Assembly: GCF_007744675.1 (NCBI RefSeq)
Contig: NZ_CP036269.1
Span: forward strand, 5,435,546 to 5,499,545
Reading direction: 5' to 3'
Length of the DNA: 64,000 nucleotides
From: Gimesia alba
GTDB lineage: Bacteria; Planctomycetota; Planctomycetia; Planctomycetales; Planctomycetaceae
Positions 28,587-38,512 of this stretch are shown in pieces (position 1 is the stretch's first letter; each line of letters begins with the position of its first letter). The translations under genes were made by a program, and so were the position numbers. The notes below the pieces were generated by a model. That model made no database searches. It saw only the letters and a program-made list of their open reading frames with translations, and was not told the origin of the DNA.

Positions 28587-29954
28587 ATGAGTCAGGCAGT
28601 GGGACAAAAGATTGAGGCCGATTTTTACGCAAAATTTCCGACGTCAGCTCAGGATTATAAAAAAGCGTGCGAACTGTTCCCGAGTGGGGTGACTCACGAC
28701 GGACGTTACATGAAACCGTTCCCCATTTATGTGGATCGTGCGCTGGATGCTCATAAGTATGACGTCGACGGCAACGACATTATCGACTACTGGAGTGGTC
28801 ACGGGGCACTGATTCTGGGGCACAGCCATCCCGACATGGTCAAAGCAGTGCAGGATCAGGTCGCGAGGGGAACACACTTCGGTGCCTGTCACGAAATGGA
28901 ACTCGAATGGGGCGATCTGGTGCGTCAACTGGTTCCCTCCTGTGAAATGCTGCGGTTTACCAGCAGTGGTACCGAAGCCACCATGATGGCACTGCGTGTG
29001 GCTAGGATCGCGACCGGCAAAACCAAAGTGGTCAAGTTCGCGGGCCACTTTCACGGCTGGCACGATCTGCTGACCCAGGCATCCGAACCGCCGCATGACG
29101 ACAAAACCTACGCCATGCCCGGCGTCACCAACGGGGTGTCTGATGAACTCGTTATCATTCGCCCCAATGATCTGGACCTGGTGGAAAGCACGATCGCCGA
29201 ACATGATCCGGCTTGTATTATTATCGAAGCGACCGGCAGTCGCTGGGGTGTGGTACCTCTCGAAGACGGATTCCTGCAGGGGCTGCGCAAGCTGACCGCG
29301 GACAAAGGCGTGCTGATGATTATGGATGAAGTCATCAGCGGTTTCCGTGTCGCGCCCGGAGGCATGCAGGAAGTCTGTGGGATCGTGCCTGACTTGACCT
29401 CACTAGCGAAAATTGTCGCCGGCGGTCTGCCTGGCGGCTGTCTGGCGGGGCGTGCCGATCTGATGCAGGCGATTGCCTTTGACAATCCCTTTGGTCAGAA
29501 GATGAAACATCCGGGAACCTACAATGCGAATCCCCTTTCCGCAGCGGCAGGGATCGCGGTTTTGAAACAGGTCGCCACGGGTGAGCCCTGCCGGAAAGCG
29601 AATGAGAGTGCTGCCAAATTGCGAAAGGGCATGAACGAAGTCCTCACTCGCAAGAATGTGAACTGGGTAGTCTACGGTCAATTTTCGATCATCAAAGTCT
29701 TCCCCGGCTACGACGGGCCGCGACCCACCGATGATTCATTCGTGCCGTACAACAATGACTTTGATCGACTGGACCGCAAGCATGACGCCCAACTGGGGCA
29801 CGCATTCCGTTGTGCTCTGCTGCTGAATGGCGTTGACTGGTTTGGCTGGGGCGCGATGTTGACTTCAGCACACACTGATGAAGACATTGACTTCACTGTC
29901 AAAGCCTTCGAAGGTGCCATTGACGCGCTACGGAATGACGGCTTCATCGACTGA
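28587..29954 (+). CDS. class III aminotransferase, glutamate-1-semialdehyde mutase-like
   Basis: 455 aa, PLP fold type I. Markers: YDVDGNDIIDYWSGHGALIL near residue 55, RFTSSGTEATMMALRVAR, the FAGHFHGWHD loop, the MIMDEVISGFR aspartate near residue 250, and the PLP lysine in LAKIVAGGLPGG near residue 273. The sequence resembles GsaM/HemL but the substrate cannot be fixed: relatives in this branch include enzymes of other pathways. Cytoplasmic. No tetrapyrrole genes nearby. The mismatch glycosylase follows 32 bases downstream. Confidence 0.85.
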   Translation: MSQAVGQKIEADFYAKFPTSAQDYKKACELFPSGVTHDGRYMKPFPIYVDRALDAHKYDVDGNDIIDYWSGHGALILGHSHPDMVKAVQDQVARGTHFGACHEMELEWGDLVRQLVPSCEMLRFTSSGTEATMMALRVARIATGKTKVVKFAGHFHGWHDLLTQASEPPHDDKTYAMPGVTNGVSDELVIIRPNDLDLVESTIAEHDPACIIIEATGSRWGVVPLEDGFLQGLRKLTADKGVLMIMDEVISGFRVAPGGMQEVCGIVPDLTSLAKIVAGGLPGGCLAGRADLMQAIAFDNPFGQKMKHPGTYNANPLSAAAGIAVLKQVATGEPCRKANESAAKLRKGMNEVLTRKNVNWVVYGQFSIIKVFPGYDGPRPTDDSFVPYNNDFDRLDRKHDAQLGHAFRCALLLNGVDWFGWGAMLTSAHTDEDIDFTVKAFEGAIDALRNDGFID

Positions 29955-29986
29955 AGTAGAGTGAGGGAAACGGGAGTCTGAAACGC

Positions 29987-30529
29987 GTGGAAGAAATCTG
30001 GAAGCCAACGGCGGAAGATCTGGAACAGGCCATTCACAAACAACTTCCGGATCTGATTGAAACCGGATTGAAGGCACTGTTTGTCGGAACCAATCCGGGC
30101 CTGTATTCGGCGGCGGTGGGGCATCACTTTGCACGTCCCGGCAATCGTTTTTGGCCCGCCATGTATCGGGGCAAAATTACCGAACGACTTTATTCGCCGT
30201 TCGAGGATTATAAACTGCTCAAGCGGGGTGGCGGTCTGACGAATATTGTCAGCCGTGCTTCCAAACGGGCAGATGAACTTTCGAAAAAAGAGCTCTATGA
30301 AGGAGCCGAAATCCTCACGGAAAAGGTGATCCAGTTTCAGCCGCAAAAGGTCGTGTTTCTTGGAATCACTTCCTACCGGAAAGCGTTTCAGGAGAACCAG
30401 GCACAGATCGGTTTGCAGGAACGGAAGCTTGGCGAGGCGGAAGTCTGGGTACTGCCCAATCCCAGCGGCCTGAATGCCCACTATCAGATCCCCGCTCTGG
30501 GGAAAATCTTTGCACAAATGTGGCGCTAA
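29987..30529 (+). CDS. mismatch-specific uracil/thymine DNA glycosylase
   Basis: 180 aa. MUG/TDG family: active-site segment LFVGTNPGLYSAAVGHHFAR (about 30-50), GNRFWPAMY after it, and the C-terminal NPSGLNAHY motif. Removes uracil or thymine opposite guanine, starting base-excision repair. Starts at GTG with GGGAGTCTG 9 bases upstream. Length is typical (E. coli Mug 168 aa). Same strand as the aminotransferase, with a 32-base gap. Confidence 0.9.
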   Translation: MEEIWKPTAEDLEQAIHKQLPDLIETGLKALFVGTNPGLYSAAVGHHFARPGNRFWPAMYRGKITERLYSPFEDYKLLKRGGGLTNIVSRASKRADELSKKELYEGAEILTEKVIQFQPQKVVFLGITSYRKAFQENQAQIGLQERKLGEAEVWVLPNPSGLNAHYQIPALGKIFAQMWR

Positions 30530-30729
30530 CAACTCACCCCATCTTACCTGTTTTACGACACAAGATTTATTTCCCGCGTGAAATTTCCATTCGTCGGGAA
30601 TTGATTGAATCCAACCGATTTGTCTCGTCGATGAAAGTCTATATCCGGTCAGAGAAGCTGCGCAATGATTGTCGGCAATTCTGGTTGAATCACGTGTGAT
30701 TCTCATCTACTGCCCGTGCAGGTTGTTCC

Positions 30730-31296
30730 ATGAAACAAAAACCCGTCTCTCGCTGGCATCGAAGCATGCTGCTGCTGGTCTGCGCTCTGATGCTCAGTCA
30801 GCAGGGATGCATCCAACGCCGGGAGCGTTATAATCTGGCCAGTTTCTGGGTGGATTACAACACGCTGAGAGCACCGGCCATCTTCTTTGAGAAGCAGTTC
30901 CACTTTCCTTACAAGGCAAAACAGGTTGCTTATTTTCACTGGCAATACGGTGTCACCCCCGGACGGAATTTAAAGTACGTCCGACCTGATCTGGTGGGGA
31001 ATAATCCTGCGTCAGAAGCAGCAACCTATCAGGGTATCATGAATGTGAGTGCGACAGAGGGCTCTCTGCAACCGACGATGGAACCGATGCCGGAAATGAA
31101 ATCGAATTCAAAGATACAAATGGAGTCGAAGCCTGCGGTGAATCCGAACAAAGGAATGAGCGTTGCACCACCTTCGGTGAAATTAAAGCCGCACGTTCAA
31201 CAGAAACAGATCCGCAAGAATGCCCGGTTTTCGGTGGAAATCATTCCGCCGCCCCCAGCACCGCCGGCTGCTGATGCCGAACCGCTCATTCCTTGA
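30730..31296 (+). CDS. hypothetical lipoprotein
   Basis: 188 aa. Signal peptide with a lipobox-like LSQQGC (Cys about residue 27), a short conserved-looking ordered part (NLASFWVDYNTLRAPAIFFE, FPYKAKQVAYFHWQYG), then a low-complexity Pro/Met/Lys tail. No family known to me. Planctomycete cell-envelope protein is the best guess; convergent with the next gene, whose end lies 2 bases away. Confidence 0.65.
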   Translation: MKQKPVSRWHRSMLLLVCALMLSQQGCIQRRERYNLASFWVDYNTLRAPAIFFEKQFHFPYKAKQVAYFHWQYGVTPGRNLKYVRPDLVGNNPASEAATYQGIMNVSATEGSLQPTMEPMPEMKSNSKIQMESKPAVNPNKGMSVAPPSVKLKPHVQQKQIRKNARFSVEIIPPPPAPPAADAEPLIP

Positions 31297-31298
31297 AG

Positions 31299-32402
31299 TT
31301 ACCGAGCTGGCGGACCGACACGCGGCTTAAAGACGGTGATCCAGATGAAGGGTTGTCCGCGTTCATCGATGACCAGTTTGCGAGTGAGTCCGTCCCGCCC
31401 GATAGCGTTCTTTATCAGAATGCCCCAGGTCGTGCGTTTTTTGGAAACGCTCACATTGATCTTGTCGAGATCAACCTGCTTTTTGGTGGCCTCGTATTCA
31501 TCGACAATCATCGGAATGCCTGATGCCTTAGACGCCGCCATCAATACGTCTCTCAAAGGAACATTCGACAGTTCGACCGGGATCAAATCGAAATAGCGCG
31601 GGGCCGTCTTCTGGCGGGATTCTTTCAAGTCCCAGCCGATAGGCCAGGGCTGTGTGGTTGACTCCCACGGAGTAACGAGCAGCTCCAATGAGCCGGACGG
31701 TGTACGCAGGGGATGAAAGGCGAGCCCATACTGTTTGAGGGCAATCGCCAGCACGGTTCCTTTCGCGAGCTTACCCAGATCGGCTGAGATGGTTTGGTTA
31801 CCGGCATCGCCTGCGATCCGTTTCTGCGCATCGACATCAAACCGCACCGGCAGTGCTTTGGGAAAGTCAAGTTTACTGATGGCGGCTTTCAACGTCAGTC
31901 CCTGCACATTAGCGGGGGAAGGCTGAGAGAGTTCCGTGAAGACGGTTTTGAACTGTTCTTGTGAGAGACCCCACAGTGGTTTGCTTTCGGGTGATCCTTG
32001 TGCACCGAAAGTTTTGAGTTCGTTGATCCACTCTTTGAGTCTTGCCAGTTCGCTACGGGAAAACTTGTGTCCAGGAAAATGAATCTCGCCGTTACGGTCG
32101 AGTGTGCCCGTCAAACGAACTTCGCGCAGGGTGCCTCGCAGATCTTCTTTGATTTTGGGTTTATCATCGAGCACGGCCCGCCGGGTACGCACGGAGATAT
32201 TCAGATCACGAAAGATGCGCCCCCACTGTTGGGCATACAGGGCTGAGCTGGTGGTTTCTGTGAGCAGCGTGACCGAGACCGTGGTTTTAATCGGCGCTCC
32301 CTTTGGAGCCGATGATTTTGGAACGGTCAACTGGGCCTGCAGATTCTGGTTTTCTGTGATTATGAATGTGAGCAGAAGACAGAAGCAGAGAAAATGTTTC
32401 AT
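31299..32402 (-). CDS. exported protein of unknown function
   Basis: 367 aa from the ATG at 32402, which opens the signal peptide MKHFLCFCLLLTFIITENQN. The C-terminal part (VPLRDVLMAASKASGIPMIV ... VSVSKKRTTWGILIKNAI) resembles the short N-terminal domain of secretins and TonB receptors (STN-like), a mixed alpha/beta peptidoglycan- or partner-contacting module. The central part is uncharacterised. A periplasmic location is inferred. Confidence 0.7.
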   Translation of the reverse strand: MKHFLCFCLLLTFIITENQNLQAQLTVPKSSAPKGAPIKTTVSVTLLTETTSSALYAQQWGRIFRDLNISVRTRRAVLDDKPKIKEDLRGTLREVRLTGTLDRNGEIHFPGHKFSRSELARLKEWINELKTFGAQGSPESKPLWGLSQEQFKTVFTELSQPSPANVQGLTLKAAISKLDFPKALPVRFDVDAQKRIAGDAGNQTISADLGKLAKGTVLAIALKQYGLAFHPLRTPSGSLELLVTPWESTTQPWPIGWDLKESRQKTAPRYFDLIPVELSNVPLRDVLMAASKASGIPMIVDEYEATKKQVDLDKINVSVSKKRTTWGILIKNAIGRDGLTRKLVIDERGQPFIWITVFKPRVGPPAR

Positions 32403-32444
32403 GATTTGTTGCGCTGTTGATGAAAGGAACGTTTTCACTGGCAG

Positions 32445-32467
32445 CACTGTCGGACCAGCCGACAGTG
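32445..32467 (+). repeat. REP-like palindrome, copy 4
   Basis: Stem CACTGTCGG / CCGACAGTG around loop ACCAG, followed by GTACTCGC; same architecture as copies 2, 3 and 5 with another compensating pair change. Confidence 0.8.
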
Positions 32468-32598
32468 GTACTCGCGAGTCTAAAATAGATGCTGATTTGA
32501 GTATAACAGATTTGATTTGCTATGATGAGAGCAATGTATCTTGAGGTATAGATTATTGAAATGAGGAAATTCAACTTAAGGTTGGGGTTCAATATACT

Positions 32599-33153
32599 AT
32601 GGAATGGGTCACCAGAGAAGATTTTCTTGATCGGCTGAATCGAAAACGGATCTCCAATGGAATCAGGCAGGAAGTTTACCTGATTTATCCTGCAGATGCT
32701 CTGGCTGAAAAAATGCCGTTGCCACCTGACACAACAGGCGAGCCACTGGCCTACCCGTTCCATAATCTGGAATGGTACTGTATTTGTGACAATCAGGGAT
32801 TTGTATTGACGGTCTCATCCTGCAAGCAGTATTCCCATTCCCCTCATCTGATCGAAATGGAAACGCATTTTCCCAATGATGACTCATTTACTGAGGACTG
32901 GAAAGTCATCACCAAAATAGCGCCTCTGGTCTCGTTCCTGGATGCCCGCTTTGGATTGATCGAAAGCAGATGCCACTACGAGAAAACAGGTACGCACTAT
33001 GCCATGTCAACTGATGAAGAGAGCGGTCCTTATTACATTTATGAAGCCTCGTCCGAGGAGGAAGCTTTGAAAGCCTGCGAGGCCTTGAGATTGGCCCAGC
33101 CTAAAGCAGATTACTTCGTCCAAACGAAAGAGGCCTTTGATTCTTCACGGTAA
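32599..33153 (+). CDS. hypothetical protein
   Basis: 184 aa, acidic, no signal peptide or membrane helix. Segments such as AYPFHNLEWYCICDNQGFVL and ASSEEEALKACEALRLAQPK look like a compact alpha/beta protein. I do not recognise the family. Start ATG with no strong ribosome binding site. Confidence 0.6.
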   Translation: MEWVTREDFLDRLNRKRISNGIRQEVYLIYPADALAEKMPLPPDTTGEPLAYPFHNLEWYCICDNQGFVLTVSSCKQYSHSPHLIEMETHFPNDDSFTEDWKVITKIAPLVSFLDARFGLIESRCHYEKTGTHYAMSTDEESGPYYIYEASSEEEALKACEALRLAQPKADYFVQTKEAFDSSR

Positions 33154-33250
33154 ACTTGGAATGGTATTGGAATCAACTTTGTACATTGTTACGCAAACCA
33201 CATCCATATTGCGGGCTGTCCCCACGATCCCTCAAGGTGTAGTCCAGCCC

Positions 33251-34426
33251 TTAATATAGATTTTTCTTGAGCACATCGAGCGGGTAAATGGTATCGCGCC
33301 AGCGGACGCCGCCGTTTTTGAGGGTGATCCAGGCCGAACGCCAGATGGCGAAAGCGAGCGCTAATGAGGCGAAGAACAGGAACGGGGTCACGCGGAGGCC
33401 GGAGGAAAATAATACGGCGATGGCGGCGTAACAAAGATGTAACAACACGACGGAAATGAGAAAGCCGATGGTCTGCGGGAGCGGAAACAGAAAGGGTACG
33501 ATAAAGGGTGCCAGAAAGAACAGAATGAAGGCCAGTGTTGCCAGCGTGACACGAATGATCGAATAGTGAAACGAAGCGAAGGAATTTTTTTCGACGCCGG
33601 TGATCACGCCCCAGGCGGAAGGCTGCCAGCGGACTTTGAGCTCTTCAATGCCCAGATAAAAATCCTGCCGATAATGATGGTACTTGATCAACTTTCCGAG
33701 TTTGATATCGTCGAGCACATCCAGTTTGATCGTTTCAAAGCCGCCGACCGCTTGATACACGGACGTCCGCACGAGATTAAATGCACCAATGCCGATATAG
33801 CCTAAGGTCCAGCGCGTGGGCACCAGCCAGAGAAAAGTGCCGCCGGTGAGCAGAAACCCAAAGAATGTGATGAACGCCATTTCAATCAAGCCGCCGCGTG
33901 CGAGCTGCGGCAGCAGGCAGAGATGATCGAGCTGCTTGTGCAGAAATATACGGACGGCGCTGGAGATGGCGTGCGGAGTAAAAATAATGTCGCCGTCGGT
34001 AAACAGCAGTAGTTCTCCGTTCGCGCACTGCGCTGCCTGATGCATGGCGTGGGATTTTCCCATCCAGTCGGACGGCAACTCTTCAATGTGAATCACCTGC
34101 ATCGAGGCCTTTTCATCCTGAGCTGCTTCCGCGGCGACACGTTCCATGATCGGGCCGGTCTCGTCGGCGGAACGATCGTTGACGGCGATAATTTCCAGGC
34201 GGGGATAATCGGAAGCGAGCAAGGAATTGAGTGTGACTTCAATCGTCTCGGCTTCGTCTTTGGCGGGAACGATCACCGAGACCAACGGCCATTCCGCGGG
34301 AATCTCTGTGTGCGCTACACAACGGGAAATCTGTTTGCGGATCATCATCACCAGCGACGGAGCAAGGAGGACGATCCAGAAAACGACCGTCGCATACCCC
34401 CAACAGGTGATGATCAATGCCTGCAT
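33251..34426 (-). CDS. membrane glycosyltransferase, family 2 (HpnB-like)
   Basis: 391 aa from the ATG at 34426. An N-terminal membrane helix (ITCWGYATVVFWIVLLAP), a GT-A domain (about 45-240) with VSVIVPAKDEAETI, VNDRSADET, LPSDWMGKSHAMHQAA and the LLLFTDGDI metal site, and three or four C-terminal helices. The arrangement resembles the hopanoid-associated HpnB glycosyltransferases, but no hopanoid genes are nearby, so lipid or sugar substrate is open. Lies 20 bases after the L-2-hydroxyglutarate oxidase gene on the same strand. Confidence 0.83.
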   Translation of the reverse strand: MQALIITCWGYATVVFWIVLLAPSLVMMIRKQISRCVAHTEIPAEWPLVSVIVPAKDEAETIEVTLNSLLASDYPRLEIIAVNDRSADETGPIMERVAAEAAQDEKASMQVIHIEELPSDWMGKSHAMHQAAQCANGELLLFTDGDIIFTPHAISSAVRIFLHKQLDHLCLLPQLARGGLIEMAFITFFGFLLTGGTFLWLVPTRWTLGYIGIGAFNLVRTSVYQAVGGFETIKLDVLDDIKLGKLIKYHHYRQDFYLGIEELKVRWQPSAWGVITGVEKNSFASFHYSIIRVTLATLAFILFFLAPFIVPFLFPLPQTIGFLISVVLLHLCYAAIAVLFSSGLRVTPFLFFASLALAFAIWRSAWITLKNGGVRWRDTIYPLDVLKKNLY

Positions 34427-34445
34427 GTAATTGAAATTCCTTTGG

Positions 34446-35645
34446 TTATTCGAACCGGGGTGCCAGCAGGTCGGTGACCATCGAACCAATGCGGAGCGAC
34501 GACGTGGCCGCGGGTGAAGGGGCATTCAACACGTTGATGATGCGGTCTGATTCATCGATTAGAAAATCGTCTATAATATTCCCGTCTGGTCCCAGCGCCT
34601 GGGCGCGAACTCCAGCAGGGGCGGGCTCGAGATCTTCGGATTTGATTTCCGGGATCAGGCGTTGCAGTTGCTTGACGAATGCCGGTTTGCTGACAGAACG
34701 CCACATCTCTTTGAGGCCGGTTCTCCAGTATTTGAACGCCATCTTCAGGAAGCCGGGATAGGTGGCGGATTCAAACATATCCCGGAGATTGATATGGTAA
34801 TTCGAATACCCTTCGCGGGCAAAAGCCCAGACCGCATTGGGTCCGCATTCCACGCCGCCATGAATCACCTTTGTAAAATGGACGCCAAGGAACGGGAACT
34901 CGGGGTTGGGCACGGGATAGATCAACGCACGGCAGAGATGTTCTGCTTCCGGTTTCAGTTTGAAAAATTCGCCTCGAAAGGGAACGATTTTAGACGCTGG
35001 ATGCGAACCACCCATACGTGCGACGCGGTCACTGAACAGGCCGGTGCAGTTGATGACCTGTTTCGCAGCATACTCCCCCTGCTTCGTCTGAATCGTGATG
35101 TGATCGCTGTGATGCTGAATGCCAATGACTTCGGCGCCAGTCAGAATCTGGTTCTCTTTTTCCTGGATGCGTTCGGCAAGGCGGACGGCGACCTGTTTGA
35201 AATCGACGATACCGGTTACCGGAACGTGGATGCCGCGAATGCCAGCGACGTGTGGTTCCAGTTCTTTGAGCCGGGCTTCGTCGATCATTTCGCAGGTAAC
35301 GCCGTTTTGCTGGCCACGTGAGAAGATCGTGTCGAGCACCGAAAATTCGCGTTCATCAACAGCTACAATCACTTTGCCGCATTGATCCCAGGGAATTTCT
35401 TCCGCATCGCAGAAAGCTTCCATGGCAAGTTTGCCTTCGCGGCAGTTGGTGGCTCTTAACGAACCCGGTTTATAGTAGATGCCCGAATGCAGTACGCCGG
35501 AATTGTGACCGGTCTGGTGCTGGGCGACCTGCGTTTCTTTTTCGAGAAGTAAAATGGATTTATGGGGAAACCGCTGGGTAATTTGCCAGCCGGTAGCCAG
35601 ACCAACGATTCCCCCGCCAATTATTGCGACATCTACTGTTTTCAT
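34446..35645 (-). CDS. lhgO: L-2-hydroxyglutarate oxidase
   Basis: 399 aa. FAD-binding N-terminus VAIIGGGIVGLATGWQIT, the QTGHNSGVLHSGIYYKPGS motif of this family near residue 47, LVINCTG-type segment (QVINCTGLFSDRVARMGG) and a C-terminal GPDGNIIDDF plus NAPSPAATSSLRIG. Oxidises L-2-hydroxyglutarate to 2-oxoglutarate, passing electrons to the membrane quinone pool. Length agrees with E. coli LhgO. Confidence 0.92.
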   Translation of the reverse strand: MKTVDVAIIGGGIVGLATGWQITQRFPHKSILLLEKETQVAQHQTGHNSGVLHSGIYYKPGSLRATNCREGKLAMEAFCDAEEIPWDQCGKVIVAVDEREFSVLDTIFSRGQQNGVTCEMIDEARLKELEPHVAGIRGIHVPVTGIVDFKQVAVRLAERIQEKENQILTGAEVIGIQHHSDHITIQTKQGEYAAKQVINCTGLFSDRVARMGGSHPASKIVPFRGEFFKLKPEAEHLCRALIYPVPNPEFPFLGVHFTKVIHGGVECGPNAVWAFAREGYSNYHINLRDMFESATYPGFLKMAFKYWRTGLKEMWRSVSKPAFVKQLQRLIPEIKSEDLEPAPAGVRAQALGPDGNIIDDFLIDESDRIINVLNAPSPAATSSLRIGSMVTDLLAPRFE

Positions 35646-35768
35646 GGATGACTTCTATACTCAAATGGTCCGCAGGTTCATATACTCAAACAACATGACA
35701 TCATTCGCAGAGTCTCTCTCACCTTCAGTGATACCATAACTTAGCAGGATCAAGGTTACAGGAAAACA

Positions 35769-37142
35769 ATGGTTGAGCAAGTTCGCAATTATTTAGAAGA
35801 ACATCAGGATCGGTTTGTCAGTGAACTGGTAGACTTTTTAAAAATCCCCAGCGTGAGTGCCGATTCGACATTGAAGTCGGAAACCAGACAAGGCGCTGAG
35901 TTTGTCTTGAAACAGATGGAAGCCGCGGGGCTGGAAAGCCGGCTGGTGGAAACTGACGGTCATCCGATTGTCTATGGCGCCTGGAAAAAAGCGGCCGGCA
36001 AACCAACAGTGCTGGTTTATGGTCACTACGATGTGCAGCCCCCCGATCCGCTGGATCAATGGACAACGCCCCCTTTTGAACCGGATATTCGCGACGGACA
36101 CATTTATGCCCGGGGTGCGACTGACGACAAAGGGCAGATGTATACACACATCAAATCGGTGGAAGCGTGGATGAAAACCCACGGGGAACTGCCGGTGAAC
36201 GTGGTTTTTGTCATAGAAGGTGAAGAAGAAGTCGGCAGTAATAACCTCGACCGCTTCCTGGAAGAAAATCACGATCTGGTTGCCAGTGACATCGCGGTCA
36301 TCAGTGACACCAGCCAGTATGCACCAGGCATTCCGGCGATTACCTACGGCTTGCGTGGCATTCTGGCGTGTGAAGTGATCGTCAATGGTCCCAGCCAGGA
36401 TCTTCATAGCGGCGTGTTTGGTGGTGCGGTGACGAACCCGGGCAACGGTCTGGCGAAGATGGTCGCGGCGCTGCACGATGATCAGGGACGGGTGCAGATT
36501 CCCGGCTTTTATGATGGCGTGATTGAACTCACACAGGAAGAACGGGACCAGTTCGCCGCGCTACCGTTTGATGAAGCGAAATTCATGAACGCTCTGGGCG
36601 TGAATGCGGTCGCCGGAGAGGCCGGCTTCTCGACACTGGAACGTCGCTGGGCGCGGCCGACGTGCGATGTGAACGGGATGATTTCCGGATATACCGGGGA
36701 AGGCCCCAAGACGATTGTGCCGGCACAAGCCCGCGTAAAGATCACTTGCCGTCTGGTGCCCGATCAGGATCCGGTCGCGTTAACCAAAGCGCTGGAGCAG
36801 TTTTTACGGGAACAACTTCCGCCGGGGTTGACGATGGAGTTTATCGACTTCCATGGTTGCCGTGCACTGGTATTTGATTTCCACAGTCCCTATATGAGTG
36901 CCGCCCGGTCGGCGATTGAGCAGGCCTTTGGTGCGGCTCCGGTGATGATCCGCGAAGGGGGCTCGATTCCCGTTGTGGAGACGTTCCAGAAACTCGTTGG
37001 CGTGGAAACACTGCTGCTGGGCTGGGGACAAAACACCGATAACCTGCACAGCCCGAATGAACGGTTTTCACTGGAAGCCTTTCGACAGGGAACCCTGGCC
37101 AGTGCCCTGCTCTGGCAGGAACTGGCTGAAATCCAAGTCTGA
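35769..37142 (+). CDS. M20-family dipeptidase
   Basis: 457 aa. Zinc aminopeptidase-type fold with metal ligands in [32 protein letters not shown] and [12 protein letters not shown], a dimerisation domain around 190-350 ([20 protein letters not shown]), and the final ligand region [14 protein letters not shown]. Hydrolyses dipeptides or N-acyl amino acids; exact substrate unknown. Starts 10 bases after GGAAAAC-like sequence and is divergent from lhgO. Confidence 0.93.
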   Translation: MVEQVRNYLEEHQDRFVSELVDFLKIPSVSADSTLKSETRQGAEFVLKQMEAAGLESRLVETDGHPIVYGAWKKAAGKPTVLVYGHYDVQPPDPLDQWTTPPFEPDIRDGHIYARGATDDKGQMYTHIKSVEAWMKTHGELPVNVVFVIEGEEEVGSNNLDRFLEENHDLVASDIAVISDTSQYAPGIPAITYGLRGILACEVIVNGPSQDLHSGVFGGAVTNPGNGLAKMVAALHDDQGRVQIPGFYDGVIELTQEERDQFAALPFDEAKFMNALGVNAVAGEAGFSTLERRWARPTCDVNGMISGYTGEGPKTIVPAQARVKITCRLVPDQDPVALTKALEQFLREQLPPGLTMEFIDFHGCRALVFDFHSPYMSAARSAIEQAFGAAPVMIREGGSIPVVETFQKLVGVETLLLGWGQNTDNLHSPNERFSLEAFRQGTLASALLWQELAEIQV

Positions 37143-37258
37143 TTTTTAATACTACGAAATTCACGAACGTGAATGATTCATGGATAAATAATTTTTGTGA
37201 GTAGAAATTGGATGAGGATTATGAAACGAAAAAGTGAATAGGTATTATTGGGTTGATC

Positions 37259-37927
37259 TCAAAGGGTGACTTCGCGAATCCACTGATCACTCCGCTCGTT
37301 TCGCAGACTGCCCGGTTTGCGATCTTTGGAATCATCCATCATTTCCGGGTACTCAATGAAGACGGCTGCCAGCAATCGCTCCTGCTTGGGAATGCCCAGA
37401 TAATTGAACATCTCGGGGCCTCCCAGCTTCCCACCACTAGACCAGTAATTTCCCATACCGTGGGCGGTCAGCATGAGTAACAAATTCTGGACCATGGCGG
37501 AAGCAGCAGCCAGATGCTCTTCGTCACGTGCGCGTTGTGTTTCACGGTCGCTTTTGGATGCGTTCTGTGCTTCCAGGTCATAAAACTCTGGTAACCAGGT
37601 TACCAATACCAGCGCACTGCAAGCGGCTGCCAAGCGGGGCCCTTTCGAGGTGACACCTAATTCATCGCGCAGGTAAATCGCAGCCTGCTGTGCTTCTTCA
37701 TGCCACAAAACATGGGCTCGCCAGGGTTCCGCAATTCCATCGACTTTTCGCGGATAATGAAAGGGAGCCCAGCCCGCGGTCTTAATCGCCTGAAGCACGA
37801 TTTCTCGATTGCGTTCCGCCACGTCAGCGGGAACAGGCCGGTGTGCCTCAATATCACAGAGCACTTTTTCCGTCTTACGTGCTCGTATAATGGCTTCGAC
37901 AGTCTCGGGTATTGATGGATCGGGCAT
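37259..37927 (-). CDS. nitroreductase-family FMN oxidoreductase
   Basis: 222 aa. Nitroreductase fold: EAIIRARKTEKVL near the start (FMN phosphate site), AIKTAGWAPFHYPRK, and a C-terminal LMLTAHGMGNYWSSGG followed by LGIPKQERLLAAVFIEYPE. Uses NAD(P)H to reduce nitro-aromatics, quinones or similar; substrate not inferable. Transcribed alone. Confidence 0.88.
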   Translation of the reverse strand: MPDPSIPETVEAIIRARKTEKVLCDIEAHRPVPADVAERNREIVLQAIKTAGWAPFHYPRKVDGIAEPWRAHVLWHEEAQQAAIYLRDELGVTSKGPRLAAACSALVLVTWLPEFYDLEAQNASKSDRETQRARDEEHLAAASAMVQNLLLMLTAHGMGNYWSSGGKLGGPEMFNYLGIPKQERLLAAVFIEYPEMMDDSKDRKPGSLRNERSDQWIREVTL

Positions 37928-37995
37928 CGTTGGTCCTTCAAATCTCTTCTCTAGGTAGCGTTTATTAATTCAAACTAGCCTTACCAAAGACGGCT

Positions 37996-38021
37996 AACCG
38001 GGGCTAACGCCCTGCGGCTAA
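37996..38021 (+). repeat. isolated GGCTAACGCC repeat
   Basis: AACCGGGGCTAACGCCCTGC and on; shares about 24 of 26 positions with the plus copy at 4075. No inverted partner is seen nearby. Confidence 0.7.
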
Positions 38022-38288
38022 TGGGTCTTCTCTGCGGTCATAGTCCTCAAAACAAGAGCAACAGCACACTATCGGCCACAGTAAATTTTTACATTGATAA
38101 CTCTACAGGCCACAAAATCACGCTCAAAACTTTTAAATAAACACTACCTAGGCAATGCGGGCGTTTGTTATTTCAAATAGATGATCATTGTGGATGGAAA
38201 ATGTATTTGACAAACATTTGATCGAAAAGTACAGCGTGACGATTTCGATTCGCTGTTAGGAATCAATGAGCCGAGGGGGAAGATGTGA

Positions 38289-38322
38289 TGTAGGAGCAGA
38301 TCCATGTGTCCGCTCGCCTGGC
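38289..38322 (+). repeat. TAGG-GTCCGC element, copy 2
   Basis: TGTAGGAGCAGATCCATGTG followed by TCCGCTCGCCTGGC. Diverged from copy 1, the hairpin no longer pairs perfectly, but order and spacing to the GGGGAGAC hairpin (114 versus 111 bases) are kept. Confidence 0.6.
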
Positions 38323-38402
38323 AGGGTTTGATAGAAGTTGTCTCAAACGATGGGACCGAAATTACGGTTCAAACAGTCTACTAATTATCACGTCAATCAC
38401 AC

Positions 38403-38424
38403 GGGGAGACACATGGGTCTCCCC
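38403..38424 (+). repeat. GGGGAGAC hairpin, copy 2
   Basis: Stem GGGGAGAC / GTCTCCCC, loop ACATGG, identical to 28342-28363, with CACGTCAA upstream and CTAC downstream. Part of the 585-base geneless spacer 37928-38512. Confidence 0.85.
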
Positions 38425-38457
38425 CTACAATTTCTGTGGATCGAGCGTCTTTCCACT

Positions 38458-38480
38458 CACTGTTGGGCAAGCCAACAGTG
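38458..38480 (+). repeat. REP-like palindrome, copy 5
   Basis: Stem CACTGTTGG / CCAACAGTG around loop GCAAG, followed by CCACCC. Only 33 bases past the stop of the DUF1501 gene, so it may also act at its 3' end. Confidence 0.85.
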
Positions 38481-38512
38481 CCACCCTTCATAGATCTGAA
38501 AAACCGGGTTGC

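Noticed and set aside
28587-29954. Firm hemL (glutamate-1-semialdehyde mutase) call
   Set aside because: The class III fold is clear but substrate-specific residues could not be verified and no haem genes are nearby.
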